Notes: a model not told the origin generated them from the letters alone. Shown: positions 19,247 through 30,423, counted from the first letter of the stretch. The stretch: 64,000 nucleotides of DNA from Globisporangium splendens (GCA_006386115.1 VFIW01000036.1:1-64000), one strand, 5' to 3'. Made by a program: numbers and translations.

Positions 19247-20857
19247 ATGGCGACATCCACGGCGCCGCCAGTGCGGAGTTGGGCGAACGGCGGCACGACC
19301 ACCACCACCACCACCACCACCAGCAGCAGCAGCAGCAGCAGCAGCAGTGGACCAGATGCTATGACGCATGGCGGCGAGGGCGGAGCAGCGACGGGCGTTG
19401 ACGTCGTGCGAGCGCAGACGGCGCGCGTTGCAGTGGGGCTTCGGCCGGTGACGCAGCAGCAGATCGAGGGGCGGCACGTGCAGCGCGCGGCGTCGGCGGC
19501 TTCAGCGCAGAAAGCAGCAGTTGAACGGTACGGTGCCGTGGCGATCAAGGATGCGTTTATAGGCGACGAGCTGCTCTCCCATGGACAGGAACAGGACGAC
19601 AGTTGCGAAGACGAGTGGAAATACGTCGAGTCGCGAGGCAAGTGGAACCGCACGCAGAAGCGACTGGGAGCAAATTCGACAAAGGGAAAAGCGAACCACA
19701 AGACAACGAAAGCGGCGTCTCTCGCTGTTTTGCCGAGTGCGAGTGCAAATGGTGCGGCGTCTTCGTCGTCGTGGTCATCGACATCAACGTCGTCGTCGTC
19801 GTCACCGAGCTCATCGTCCAAGTTGTCTCCAGTGTTTCAAGACAACGCGTCGCGGAAATCAACGAGAGCGAGAGGGAGAAACGACCGATGCACGCAGCAA
19901 ATGAAACCAGGTCGCGATGGAACGCGAAGTCCTCCGCTGTCCGTGGCAATCACTGGCAATGACTTGTCATTTTCTCGAAATACGAGCTTGCAGAAACTTT
20001 TGGAGAAAATGGAGCTGGATGAGCAAGATGTCATACAACAGAAAACACAGCAACAACAGCAGCAGCAGCAGCAATCGAGGCAGCAGCAACAACACTCGAA
20101 TCGCAAACGGGGTGACCAAGGAGCTTCATCAACAGAGCAACTTGGCGCTGGCGAACGGCGGGTGTCAACGGAACAAGTGAAGCAGACGCAGACACCTCCA
20201 GCCATGAAATGTGGCGACAAGCGGGATTTCTTCTTTCGTAACCTGGATTTCGAGACACGAAGTCAGTTGCAAATCGATGACGTTGCGGGCTTCAGCGTCA
20301 CAGAGCACGAATCGGCAACAAAAATCTCGGAAGCTATCCTGGGTCTATTCACATCAGACGACAAATGGTGGCCAGAGAATCCCGCATCTTCGGACCGAGA
20401 GAAGTTTCCATTGATCATCACAGATGCAACTGCGTGCATTGGAGGCAACACGATTTCCTTCTGTGATTATTTTACTCATGTGAATGCCGTGGAGTGTGAT
20501 CTGATCCGATGCCAAATGCTGCAGCACAACCTTGGCGTTCTCAAGAAAGCGAATGTCGCGTGTATACATGCCAGTTACTTAGTGGTGATCGAGTTTTTGC
20601 GGCAGGACGTGGTGTTCATCGACCCTCCATGGGGTGGACCCGAGTACAAGGACCTTGCAAAAGTGGATTTGTTCCTTGATGATATCCCGCTGTACGATAT
20701 TTGCCGAATGCTGTACGGCCTAGCGAAGGTTGTGGTGTTAAAAGTTCCGACGAATTTCGACACAGAGAAGTTTGCTCAGCATGTCCCCGGAATCGTGACC
20801 GTGCGTAAAGATTTGAACAAGATGCACCTTGTTGCTATTGATTTCCGGAGTGAGTAG
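19247..20857 (+). CDS. TGS1: Trimethylguanosine synthase-like RNA cap methyltransferase
   Basis: A 536-residue single-exon gene. The C-terminal 200 residues form an AdoMet methyltransferase: DATACIGGNTISFCDYF (motif I region), VNAVECDLIRCQMLQHNL (acidic ribose-binding residue and following helix), then VVFIDPPWGGPEYKDL near residue 455, the DPPWGG signature of TGS1-type cap guanine-N2 methyltransferases. It would hypermethylate m7G caps of snRNA/snoRNA in the nucleus. The N-terminal 300 residues are low complexity: a Thr run directly followed by a Ser run encoded by (ACC)n(AGC)n at about 19300-19350, and a polyGln stretch near residue 270. The ATG at 19247 is preferred over 19175 because of its purine context (GAACATGG) and because the extra 24 residues look non-coding; both are possible. 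Confidence 0.85.
   Translation: MATSTAPPVRSWANGGTTTTTTTTTSSSSSSSSSGPDAMTHGGEGGAATGVDVVRAQTARVAVGLRPVTQQQIEGRHVQRAASAASAQKAAVERYGAVAIKDAFIGDELLSHGQEQDDSCEDEWKYVESRGKWNRTQKRLGANSTKGKANHKTTKAASLAVLPSASANGAASSSSWSSTSTSSSSSPSSSSKLSPVFQDNASRKSTRARGRNDRCTQQMKPGRDGTRSPPLSVAITGNDLSFSRNTSLQKLLEKMELDEQDVIQQKTQQQQQQQQQSRQQQQHSNRKRGDQGASSTEQLGAGERRVSTEQVKQTQTPPAMKCGDKRDFFFRNLDFETRSQLQIDDVAGFSVTEHESATKISEAILGLFTSDDKWWPENPASSDREKFPLIITDATACIGGNTISFCDYFTHVNAVECDLIRCQMLQHNLGVLKKANVACIHASYLVVIEFLRQDVVFIDPPWGGPEYKDLAKVDLFLDDIPLYDICRMLYGLAKVVVLKVPTNFDTEKFAQHVPGIVTVRKDLNKMHLVAIDFRSE
19298..19350 (+). repeat. Adjacent (ACC)n and (AGC)n trinucleotide runs inside the TGS1-like gene
   Basis: About eight ACC/CAC-type units are followed directly by about nine AGC units. 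They are read as Thr then Ser, and would be His then Gln if read one frame over. Such runs are prone to length change. Confidence 0.85.
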
Positions 20858-21018
20858 ATCGATCGCTGAATAGAGTGACTGGTTAAAACTGCGAGTCAGT
20901 TGCGAATAGAACACTGACGAAATGGTTGATCCGAGACCGGCTGCACTGCGTGTGAAGAAGGGATGAGAATGCTGTCTCGTGTCAAGTCTGTGCACAACCA
21001 CGCATCAAGCCGTGGACA

Positions 21019-22063
21019 GTGTTCGCCAGCGCCAGATGTGCCACAGCGAAAATGATCGGTGTAGCGGCGGGACCTTCTGAGCAGTGTGTTGATCCGTCAC
21101 CCGAGCTCGGCCAGCCAGTTGCTGCTCCTTCTGTCAAACGCAGCTCTTCCAGCTATGCCAATATTATGAGCAATGCCGCCACCAACAGAAGATCGAGGGT
21201 AGCAGATCCGTCTTCACAACTCAAGATTCGGCGATCCAATGCAATTGAGCGTTTGGTCGATCGGGGCGGAATCTCAATGAACTTCAAATGAAAACCGCTA
21301 CGTACGAGATGATGATGCAACATTTTCAGCTGCGAAAAGTTGATGGTGCGTCGGCCGAGAAAAGCAACTGGTTGCGCTCGGGTTCGTCTGCTCCACTCGA
21401 CGCTTCAAACTTCGCAGCGGCACGAAGAACCACATTGACCGATTTTAGCAGGTTGCCTACGTCTGGTCTCGCGTCGACTGTTTCTGAAGCTAGCAATGGA
21501 AGTCATTCGGAATTCACATCATCGCATGAGATGTCAGCAACGAAAAATGGACCTGAGTTAGAGGAACTGGAGTGCCTCGTCGCTCATTCTTTGATACGCG
21601 TAGTCGAGGTTCTTCCAAGCACCACACCAACCCACCGAATGGCTCTAACAGCAACAGTGACGGATATGGAAGCCACGCGTCTTGTGGGCAAAGCGCGATG
21701 CTCCACCAGGAGTCAACTTCTCCAGCACCAACAAAAAGATCAGCAACGCCAGAAGCCGTTTCTCGTTGTATCGTTATGCCAAACAGAAGAAAAGAAGCTG
21801 GCGCAAGTGGTTGAAGAACAATTTCAAGAAGTTGCTGACTCCCGTTTCGCCTGTTGGTTCAATCGGAAGACTTCGATCACTGGTTTTGTCCATTGCAAGT
21901 GGTTTATTTACCATTCGCGCCGGTGTATGTTTCCAATGGGAGCAATCTCGTTACCATGACCAATATCGCGTTCGAACTGGTGTTTCTAGCAGATTGGCTG
22001 CTTACCTTCAACACGTGTTATTACGAGACCAAGACTTCGATGTTGCTCATTCATGGCCAGGGC
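21019..22063 (+). pseudogene. CNG-type channel, copy B (plus strand, truncated after S2, frameshifted)
   Basis: A Ser-rich N-terminal frame (21019-21291) is followed, in another frame, by TATYEMMMQHFQLRKVDG, the family's N-terminal motif. A third frame carries SLYRYAKQKKRSWRKWLKNN, and a further frame at 21890-22060 carries VVYLPFAPVYVSNGSN (S1 end) and IAFELVFLADWLLTFNTCYYETK (S2), matching copy A. Homology then stops abruptly near 22063. Several frameshifts and loss of everything after S2 make it non-functional. It meets copy E, in opposite orientation, at the break. Confidence 0.7.
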
Positions 22064-22450
22064 GATTCTCACGGAGCAACCTTGAACCGGAAAGTAGATG
22101 GGCGAGAATGGGAGATACAGCAATTCGAAATTGTAGGCGCAGATGAGCACAACTGCGTGAACTTTGGCGATCCAGCTCTTTGGTGTGATTAGGTTCGCGA
22201 GCTTTTTGAGAATGCTGACCTGCGTATCCTTGGATTTCTCCAACATCGAGCGAATCCAACGATGCAGAGAAAAACGCACTGAAGTGTGTCGATGAATTCC
22301 GACCTCGGCGCTCGCACGATCCGTTTGTTTCGGAGAACCGCGAGGCTGTGGCTCGCCTTTAGCCTTTGAGAATCCTGTGTGCCTGGAAGCGCTGCATGAT
22401 CGCTTCGCAGCTTTCAGCCTCCACTTCGAGCTCGTAGAGGTTCCGTGATG
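22064..22450 (-). pseudogene. CNG-type channel, copy E (minus strand, N-terminus to S1 only)
   Basis: On the minus strand 22430-22370 reads SCEAIMQRFQAHRILKG, a version of the N-terminal YEAIM-x-x-F motif with Cys for Tyr, ending at a stop. Another frame (22279-22100) gives FSLHRWIRSMLEKSK and then IAKVHAVVLICAYNFELLYLPFSPIYF in pieces, matching S1 of copies A and B. Homology ends near 22100, where copy B begins on the other strand. Only a remnant remains. Confidence 0.65.
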
Positions 22451-23903
22451 TTTTCTTCAACAAGTTTCGCGACGAGCACGAACTAGTCGACTTGCGTCAT
22501 CCAGTTGAGGAAGCTGAGACTGCATAGGACTTGGCAGCTCGAGGCGACGTCACTCGGTTCGACCGCGTGGACGCTGGGGTACCTGGGTGAGATGGAAGCT
22601 CGGGTGAACCGGATCGACGGTTCTGTGTTCACAGGCTCGCTCAATGCAAAGCTGCTTGCCGTGAGACTGCTGGCTGAAGGCTCGTCCTGGAACGGATTCC
22701 GCGCAGCGCTAAGCCTAGACAGCATTTTAGCGAGCGACCTGAACTTTGACCCCGAGAGCTCCACCCAACAGACAGAAAATACCAAACTGCAGGTTCGGTA
22801 CCAGGCACTTGATGACCAAGAGCAAGATCGAACTGATCGCTACTCGCTAAAGCAAGGCACGACGAGTCTGGAATACAATGCTCAATGTAGGATTTACAAC
22901 TCGAAGGCGACACTATCTTTGGCTAAACACAAAGACGCGGGGCTACAGGGTTGGGCCGAAACAGCACAAAGTGCACTCGTAAACAGACGACCTCTGCCTA
23001 GACGAACGCCAGGCTGAATGAATACTGTAGCTGACGTAAACGCAAAATGCAGCATTGTGTCAGGCAGAGCACGATCCCAAAGCGACTTACTCCTTTTTTT
23101 ACGGAAAGTGTCCCGCGGGTTTGCTATTCTGAGCTCAGGAAATGAAAATCAAACTTGATTTCAGATAACCCGGAGCGAGACAGCGCTGGGGTTGACAAAT
23201 ACGAGACAGTGCGGATCCAAAAGAAGTCGGACCTGCTCTGTTCCAATCAGGATTCGCTCTTGGTTGGAGTTTCTCCATGATGCCATGCAGGAGAAACTAT
23301 TGATAAAAGCAGTCCAGGGTTGCATGTGTCGGATTTCACAGACCACCTTTTGTGTGAAACTCCAGTACAGTTGAAGCCTCCTCTGCAACGTCCCATAGAC
23401 AAGTCAGCGTCCTCAGATGAGGGAACTCACTCTCAATGCCATGCGAATGTGTCAGTATGCATGCGATTTGGTCTCATGGCGAGAACAAGTTGACACACAT
23501 GGCTTGAGGCAACAACATCAGCAAGTCCACCACGATTGGAGGTGCATTACACTTTGAGCTGTAGTAAGTACGAATAGTAGCAGGCACTTTCTCGCTCGCG
23601 GCTTGCTCAAGAACTTGTTGCACAAGCAGAAAGCCCTAGTCGGAGTCGTGGCCTTCGACTTGCGGGCATAACATTGGCGGTGCCACTTTGGATAACGCAC
23701 AATCGATCCCACAGGCAAAAACAAAGTCGCCCTTTACGAAGATTACAAAGTGAAATGTGGTGTTTATTTTCGTCTTTGAACTTGTATGTAAACCGCATTT
23801 GATGATGAGTCAGCCTCGCTTGACTGGTGGGCATGTGCACATGAGGTTGCTTCTGTCGGTGGACGATCTACAGAAGAGAGAGGTCTCTCGGCGCGGCGTG
23901 CGT
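22451..23903. other. Intergenic, one unexplained 170-codon frame
   Basis: 1.45 kb without a recognised gene. A plus-strand frame at 22505-23017 (170 codons) has no known motif; the opposite strand at 22785-22483 is Ser-rich and could be part of the decayed channel copy E. From 23020 to 23900 nothing was recognised. Confidence 0.45.
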
Positions 23904-24181
23904 TTACTCCTTGCAGATAATATAGATAGCGTGGATCAAGCCAGGGATGTATCTAGTCAAGCAGCAATAACTCGTCAGCCAAACCATAAAACGCGCCAAG
24001 CAAAACCTACACAGGATCAAAACCACTATGGCAGCAGCGCAAGCAAAAGGACGTACCCGAGAGCGGTGAGCAAGATGTTGAGCCCGAGGGTTCCGTTGCA
24101 CCCGACTTGCATGGCCACACCGATTGGTGGGATGATCACGGAGCAGAACACGCGAGGAATATCACCACAGGTCACGGCCAT
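23904..24181 (-). CDS. Pmp3/UPF0057 small membrane protein 1
   Basis: Exon 1 is 24181-24057 and exon 2 is 23952-23904 (intron 104 bp, GTACGT donor, CTAG acceptor), giving 57 residues. It has the Pmp3 layout: two hydrophobic helices joined by a short loop, starting MAVTCGDIPRVFCSVIIPP and ending YIPGLIHAIYIICKE. Pmp3 proteins sit in the plasma membrane and limit hyperpolarisation and cation leak. This copy is the most divergent of six: the loop reads VGCNGTLGLN where the others have VGC(T/N/S)KDLA(I/M)N, and Met replaces the Tyr/Phe before the Gln. Exon lengths (125 and 49 nt) are identical to four of the other five copies. Confidence 0.88.
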
Positions 24182-24576
24182 TGTGCTTGATGGAGTGTGT
24201 AGTAGGAGCTGGGGCTTATTGACTTGTGGGGAGAAGGCAAAACGGATTCTGAGTGCTGGAGTGTGATATAAGAGTACGAGGACGCGGACGGCGGCACCAG
24301 AGACCTATGTGAACGCCTGATGGGTGAATGGACGCGTGATAGAGCTGCAGTGGGTGAACCCAACAACGATGGACCCATCCGAAAGCCGTTTCGTGGGACT
24401 GGCTCAAGCGCGGCACAGCAATGTGTCTGTCCAATATCCAGCAATCGACTGTTTATTTGCTTTGATTTCAGCCAACGAGAGGATGCGAAATAAATCAGCT
24501 TACGCAGCACCCTGCAGAAAGTGCTCGAGCGTAACCATTCTTGTCGATTTCGGGCCAATCATATCGCTCGTTTCTT

Positions 24577-24705
24577 GAAATGGCTGCGTATTAGTCCGAT
24601 GTTCGTTTTTGACTGGGATTGTAAACATCACTTTGTTCTTTGAAATGGCTCCGTATTAGTCCGATGTTCGTTTTTGACTGGGATTGTAAACACCACTTTG
24701 TTTTC
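24577..24705. repeat. Tandem duplication of a 65-bp unit
   Basis: GAAATGGCT(G/C)CGTATTAGTCC starts at 24577 and again at 24642. The two copies differ at very few positions over about 63 bp, so the duplication is recent. It lies about 400 bp upstream of Pmp3 gene 1 (minus strand) and has no coding content. Confidence 0.9.
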
Positions 24706-25785
24706 GGGAGGTTTTCGTGCTAAAAAAAACCGCTGTCAAAGTAGCAAAATTGGGTTTTTACTTTTCACGTTTTTGTTGTTGACAATGCATTTTTTAGTCT
24801 CGTGCTGTTCGATGCGAGTCTGTGGAGAGAAGCGAAACGATAAGATGAAGCGACAATGCGATCATTCAGGACAATTGAATTGCTGGCCTGGTGGGGACGC
24901 AAAGGGATCGGCATCGAACGCCTGAACAACTTGGGAGTCTACAAGTTTATTTTTTCGCACGTAGCCCTGATGTCGCCCTGCTTGCTTGTCCGCGTAGGAG
25001 CAACAATACTTCAGTACGATAGAAGTTTTGTCTTGCCGACTTTGGCGTCTCGTGGGCCCAGTCGGAGGTAAACACGATGACAGACACCAGCGTCGGCACG
25101 AATCGATAGCTCGTCCGTGACGCCTCATGATTGAGGAGCATCCTACGAAAGAGGCAAAGTACACAACGAGCTTTTTGCAGTGCGAATGAAGGGAACAACA
25201 CTCTCCGAGTCGTCAAGCTAGAAACTTGGGTGGAACACTCCGAGTTCTGCTATAACGTTGTGGAGGAGCTGAGCAAACTGGCTGCTTTCGTCGTTGGAAA
25301 AGAGAGCACACAGTTGGATCGCTACTATATAAGGATGTACCATATCAGAGCACGACATGTGTGCACAGTTAGTTGTACATATAAGAGGATACCATGCAAG
25401 AGCATTTGTGCGTACAGTCGGCGTATGGTAAAGGAGCTAAAAGCGTACAGTACAATAATCATATAAGAGCGTCAGCATATAAGAGAGTCAGCTTGTCCAA
25501 TCGACTGAAACGAGACCTCAACTTCATGCTTGTCAATCATCTCTTTTGTTTACAAATGCGACGCAGCTTACTGCGCACTCCACGTCGAGTCCTGATACGA
25601 ATATCTTGCGTATATATACGAAGTCAGTAAGTATATACTTTTTAAAAATGCCACTGCCAAAAAAGAAGAGAAAACAAAACAATCGGAAGACGCACCACAG
25701 CAGACTCTCGTTCTCTGCATGTTGCGCCCGCCGACGTCTCCACAATGGACGCCGCACGCGTCCGCTTTTCTCTCTTTCTCCTAAC
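24706..25785. other. Intergenic, no gene seen
   Basis: About 1.1 kb with short unconvincing frames. Near 25320-25490 there are several copies of an A/T-rich word (TATAAGAG / TATAAGGA), seen at 25326, 25379, 25465 and 25480. Confidence 0.5.
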
Positions 25786-27012
25786 TTAAAACTCGTACGA
25801 CTCGCGGCGCGAGCGTGGGGACGTGGCCTGGCGTGCCGCAGGATCTTGCACGGTCGGTGGCGCCTGCTGGTACACTGGCGCGGCCGCCGTCGTTTGCTGC
25901 TGGTACGCACTCTGCTGCTGCTGAGGCGTGCTCAGGGTCGCCTTGTTGGCGAACATGGGCAATGCTCTTGCCGCTGGAGCAGTCTGAGGAGGAACTTGGG
26001 AGGCCGCCGACACCGCCGCCGCGCGACCTGCAGGCACACGAGGGGAAGCAGGCACGGCGCGACCGGCGACGCGAGGTGACTGGATCGGGAGGTTCTGCGG
26101 CTGCTGGCTGTAGTAGCTCGTGACGCTCGGCTCGCCCGTGGTGCTGTTGGCGGCGTTGGCGCGGTTGTAGGACGCGTAGGTGACGGCACCCGTGGTGCTC
26201 TGCGGCGCGCTCTTGTTCAGTGCCGGTGGCGTGGCCGCCATTTCGTCGTCGTCGTCGTGCGAAGTCCGCGAGCGCCGCACGAGCGTGAGGAAGATGACGG
26301 CGACGGCGATGACACCGATGGCCGCGCCGATGATCGCGAACACGACGCTCATGTCTGATCCGTTGTTCTCCGTCGACGAGGAGCCGGCGGTGCCCACCGA
26401 GCTCCCCGATGCCGACGAGTGCGAGTTATGCGACGTCGAGTTGCTGGTCGTGTTGGTGGTGCCAGCTTCGCTCGAAGACGCGTTCTTGGCCGAGCCCGTG
26501 CTGCTGCTCGCAGAGCTCGTGACGTCCTCGGAGCCCCAGTAGTTGGTGCAGTCGTAGCTGTTGCCGTTGAAGGGACAGCCCGTGCTGAGGAGCGCATAGC
26601 AGCCGTTGTTGTCGAAGGTCACGCAGGGCGGACACGCGCCGTTGGAGATCGTGCACTCGTCGGTCTTGGTCCCACCGCGGTAGCACACCGTCATGGCCTG
26701 GCAGTTCTTCTTCACCTGCGCGTCCGAGATCGCGGCGTCGGCGCCGGAGAGCCCATACAGCGCTGTTGTCACATAGAATCGTATTTCATTTTATATGCAG
26801 ATAAGCAGTGGGTTAGTTGAGGCTTGCTTGCAGAGTCGCAAGGTGGCACACACAACGCATGTACAACACATACAATAGATACGCCCGCATATGCACAACA
26901 GCAGAGATACACACACACACACATGCATATATATATGCGCATTCGACATATGCATTCTTCACATGTACGTACCGATGAGCGCAGCGAATGCTGCGAGGGT
27001 CGGCGCTTTCAT
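25786..27012 (-). CDS. Type I membrane protein with Cys-rich ectodomain, two exons
   Basis: Exon 1 (27012-26973) encodes MKAPTLAAFAALI; exon 2 is 26762-25786. The 210-bp intron has a GTACGT donor and CAACAG acceptor, and the junction completes a signal peptide (MKAPTLAAFAALIALYGLSGADA). The mature ectodomain has eight Cys within 60 residues (NC, VC, EC, AC, PC, GC, GC, DC), probably four disulphides, followed by a Ser/Thr/Asn-rich stalk. One membrane helix (VVFAIIGAAIGVIAVAVIFLTLV) is followed by basic RRSR, so the C-terminus is cytoplasmic; it is a Pro/Gln/Ala-rich 150-residue tail ending RRESYEF. The fold of the ectodomain was not recognised. The architecture suggests a surface sensor or cell-wall-associated protein. 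Total 338 residues. Confidence 0.82.
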
Positions 27013-28350
27013 ATCGCAGTCGTAATCGGGGTTCTGGACGCCACGCTCTCGTGTAATCGGTGTTTGCTCCTGTTTATTGTCGACGCCGCTTGCCGCGCAC
27101 ACAGGGTCTTGTTGCGTTGGTGAAACTTGCTGGCAGGAGACACAACCGACAAGCCGCTTGCTGCAATAGCAGTTGTGTCTGGCGGGCTGGCTTTTACAAC
27201 GAGTCACGCTTGTGTTTGTGCGGGTTTGCCTGCTGCTGGGCTTCGAAAGTGGCGTCAACGCCGCGAATTGTGCACGGCAGACAGTCAGTCAGACCACAAA
27301 TGCAACGAGCACGTTTTTTACCAGCGGACGCCCCAACCCTATCTGTGTGTTCATGTTCTCCCCACCCCATCTTTCTTGCACGAGAGTGTGAAAAGCAAGC
27401 ACCACGCTCTTTCCCGTGAGCGTACTGACTCTCCAGTCAGTGAATAGGGGTTGCATGGGGGTAGGGCGTCCGCTCTCCCGTCCACTATTGCTTTTTGTTG
27501 TGTGAAATTTATGGAAGGGAAACGCACGTTGAACTGCTGCAACAGATCCTCACGACGGCAAAGCAGCAAACAAGCAAACGAAAGACGGCGCCATAATCGC
27601 AGTTTGCTGCGTGACGAGCAAGCGCGTTGTGGCCCAAATGTGTGATCATGCTTGCTGCGGATATGATAGCGCGCGATTACAAATGCCGCAAGCGCCGACC
27701 AACCAACCAACCGTGCACATGCAGCTAGCAAGCTCATGCAAGGACGGCATTGTTGCCGAGTTATGGATTCTGCCGCTTGCAAGTGGATGGTGAGGGCAGT
27801 TTGTCCTCTTTGTTGCTAACTGAGTCCGCAGTGCTTTTGCGCACATGTGTCAAACACATGCGCAGTTGATATTTGCAGCCAGCTGCCATGGCAGTGATGG
27901 TTGCAGAGCAGATTCAACAATTTGCAATGTGCATATAAGCAACCCATGTCGTGCACATGGGAGAGACTTATGTGGCTACTGCACTCTGCGTGCATGCGCA
28001 TCGCACGCTAACGCGCTGCTTTCTGCGGCACCAGCAAATGCTCAAATGGAGAATCGAAATTTCCCCCTTTTGCAAAATCGATGAGCATCAAAACCTCCAA
28101 AATAGAGGTCCTTGTCCATCACTTTTCTTTGTGTTGAATATCCACCGATTTACACCAATGATAGATCGTTATTCAACTAGTCGAGCGCTTTTAAGCGTTT
28201 CAATTGGTGACGAAATTAATGGGTTACGCCCTCTCCGCTCTCCGTTATGGGTGCGTAACCCGCCAACCCACTTGTCGCACTCCAAACCAAAAGCGGATCC
28301 ATATTCTCTCCTCCATTCTCCATATTCCATCACATACAACGCCCAAGAAG
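27013..28350. other. Intergenic between divergent genes, no gene seen
   Basis: 1.3 kb between the divergent starts of the membrane protein (27012, minus) and the EI24-like gene (28351, plus). Short frames only. The last 150 bp before 28351 are pyrimidine-rich (CTCTCCTCCATTCTCCATATTCC), as expected of a 5' UTR. Confidence 0.55.
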
Positions 28351-29154
28351 ATGTCGACGTACGTGGTGGCGGGCATCCTCTACTTCGTGGCGCACCCAAA
28401 GCTCTGGCTGACGTCGCTCTGTCCGATGCTCATGACCGTCGTGGTGGCCGCCGTGTCCGTCATCGTGCTGTTCTCACTGGGTCTCTACCCGCAGGCGGAG
28501 CTGCTGGAGGACGCCGGTGTGCCCTCGGGACTCTCGTGGCTGCTCGCGGTCATCATGGTGGTCGTCGAGATCTTCCTGGTCACGCTCATCTACTCGCTCA
28601 CGGTCGTGGGCTGCTTCACGGACAAGATATTCGAGCAGGTGCTGGCGAACCGCGGCTTCGACCACTTGGTGGAGAACGAGAGCAAGCACTCGAGCTGCGC
28701 GCGCGCGTGCGGTGCGTGCTGCCGCGTGAGTTTGTGGCTGCGCGTCGTCGTGCTGATCATCACGCTGCCGCTTAACCTGATCCCGATCGTCGGCACGCTC
28801 GCGTGGATCTGGCTCAACGGCACGATCCTTGCGTGGGAGTACCATCTCTACTACTTTGAGCTCAAGGGCTACACGTACGCCGAGCAGAAGCAGTTTATCG
28901 ACAGCCGCAAGGCGCAGTACTCGTCCTTCGGCATGCAGGCCATGTTCATGGAGATGATCCCGTTCGCGGGCTCGCTGTTCCTGTTCACGAACGCCGTCGG
29001 CGCCGCGCTCTTCGCCGCCGACCTCGAGGAAGAGATGGCGCAGTCCCAAGCGTGCCACAGCGTCAGCGACCCCAGCACCAATTACGACCCGAATGCGCCA
29101 CCCAAGAGCTCCTCGAACTACGGATCCACGCAGCACCCGCACCACATCGTCTGA
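28351..29154 (+). CDS. EI24/LDS-type multi-pass membrane protein
   Basis: A 267-residue single-exon gene. Helices: residues about 5-25 (ILYFVAHPKLWLTSLCPML), 28-45, 65-92 (LSWLLAVIMVVVEIFLVTLIYSLTVVG), 125-150 (LWLRVVVLIITLPLNLIPIVGTLAWIWLNG) and 205-230 (FMEMIPFAGSLFLFTNAVGAALFAADL). The NLIPIVGT ... WLNG ... AWEYHLYYFELKGYT pattern and the re-entrant IPFAG are typical of the EI24/CysZ/Rrt8 superfamily (ER or lipid-droplet membrane proteins). The start at 28351 follows a purine (AAGATG). The C-terminal 35 residues are polar. A precise function cannot be given. Confidence 0.8.
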   Translation: MSTYVVAGILYFVAHPKLWLTSLCPMLMTVVVAAVSVIVLFSLGLYPQAELLEDAGVPSGLSWLLAVIMVVVEIFLVTLIYSLTVVGCFTDKIFEQVLANRGFDHLVENESKHSSCARACGACCRVSLWLRVVVLIITLPLNLIPIVGTLAWIWLNGTILAWEYHLYYFELKGYTYAEQKQFIDSRKAQYSSFGMQAMFMEMIPFAGSLFLFTNAVGAALFAADLEEEMAQSQACHSVSDPSTNYDPNAPPKSSSNYGSTQHPHHIV

Positions 29155-30186
29155 GTTTATATAATCAAGAGAAATCAAGGTATTTTGGAGGGCGGTATAG
29201 GTTTTTTGAGGACATGAGTGTCCGGAATGTGGCAATTTTGCTCGATTGAGGAATCGTAATTCTTACAAATGCTTTGCTTGCCTTCATCAAGTGCGGGTTT
29301 TGATGGTTTGGCTCTGATTTGAATAACATGGCACCGCGCAGTTTGTCACATGTTTATGTATGTGTATATACGTGAACCAAAACAACTGTGTGCACACCGG
29401 CACGATATGGGGAGAGTCATTGATGCAACCTGGGTGTGCTTGTGAAGCGGGGATTGCATTATGTGATCCGTATTGAAGCAGGCGGTTGGATATGGAGTAA
29501 GCAGAGTGCGATTATGGAGGCTGGTTACCGCTGGCGAGTGTGGATAATTATCTTGGACCAGAGAAGCATTGCAATGCAGAATGAACACGCAGCCTCTGTT
29601 TTGTTCATCGAGCAAGCGACCTCCACATTGTCCATTAAATGTGCTCAATACAGCTCTCATACAGGATACAGTGAGCCATATGTCTTCTCCATGTGCCATG
29701 CCAAAGCTGCTGCCCATGTCGATCTTCCATGTGGCACAAACGCAAAAGCAGCCACGCCAAACTCACTTTTTGCAGGTGGTGTGTGTGTTCAAAAAAGCAG
29801 TCACATGATGTGAGTGATTTTGCATGTGACTCGCATGCATTCTTTCGAACCCACCGACACAACAAAATCAACAGCAAGAAAAGATACATAACCCAGCAGA
29901 ATCTCATTTATTTCCCGTCCTCTCATAGGCTGAAATCAAGTCCCAAACACCTTCTCATTGGTTATTGTCTGGAAACATTACACTTCAGCCAATCACAGGC
30001 GCGTATGAGTCTTTTTTCTGGCAGCTGGAGCCACCCATCCCCGCCAAAAAGAACGATGGATGGATGCGCCACACAACGCGCATGGCTGCCGATTTGCTCG
30101 CTCGTTCTCACGCCCCACAGCCGCTCAGAATCCGATTCGCCTTCTCGCCCGCAAGCCTTCCTCTTCGAGTCTCTCTATAAAGCACA
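29155..30186. other. Intergenic and Pmp3 gene 2 promoter
   Basis: About 1 kb with no coding feature recognised. The last 250 bp contain the CCAAT boxes listed separately. Confidence 0.55.
29957..29993 (+). promoter_or_regulatory. Two CCAAT boxes upstream of Pmp3 gene 2
   Basis: ATTGG at 29957-29961 and CCAAT at 29989-29993 (three helical turns apart) lie about 195-230 bp before the ATG at 30187. NF-Y-type binding is inferred. Confidence 0.4.
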
Positions 30187-30423
30187 ATGGCTGTGACCTG
30201 TGGTGACATCCCGCGCGTGATCTGCTCCGTGCTGCTGCCTCCAGTGGGCGTCTACTTCCAGGTCGGCTGCACCAAGGACCTCGCCATCAACGTGCTGCTC
30301 ACCATCCTCGGGTACGCCTAAATGCCTCATTTCTCTATGTGTGTATCTAATGAAGCTTCTGTTCGTGCACATAGCTACATTCCGGGTGTGATCCATGCCG
30401 TGTACATCATCGTCTCGGAATAA
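30187..30423 (+). CDS. Pmp3/UPF0057 small membrane protein 2
   Basis: Exon 1 is 30187-30311, exon 2 is 30375-30423; the 63-bp intron (GTACGC...ATAG) is the shortest of the family. The 57-residue product is MAVTCGDIPRVICSVLLPP, then VGVYFQVGCTKDLAINVLLTILG, then YIPGVIHAVYIIVSE: two transmembrane helices with a short KD-containing loop. It should act in the plasma membrane, in cation and membrane-potential homeostasis. It lies 260 bp upstream of Pmp3 gene 3 on the same strand. A TATAAA word only nine bases before the ATG is too close to be a TATA box. Confidence 0.92.

Noticed and set aside
22505..23017. 170-codon plus-strand frame as a gene
   Set aside because: No motif or start context, and it overlaps sequence that on the other strand may be channel debris; left as unexplained.
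24577..24705. CRISPR-like array
   Set aside because: Only two abutting 65-bp copies with no spacers, in a eukaryotic genome.
30175..30180. TATAAA just before Pmp3 gene 2 as a TATA box
   Set aside because: Only nine bases from the start codon, too close to direct a transcript carrying a leader.
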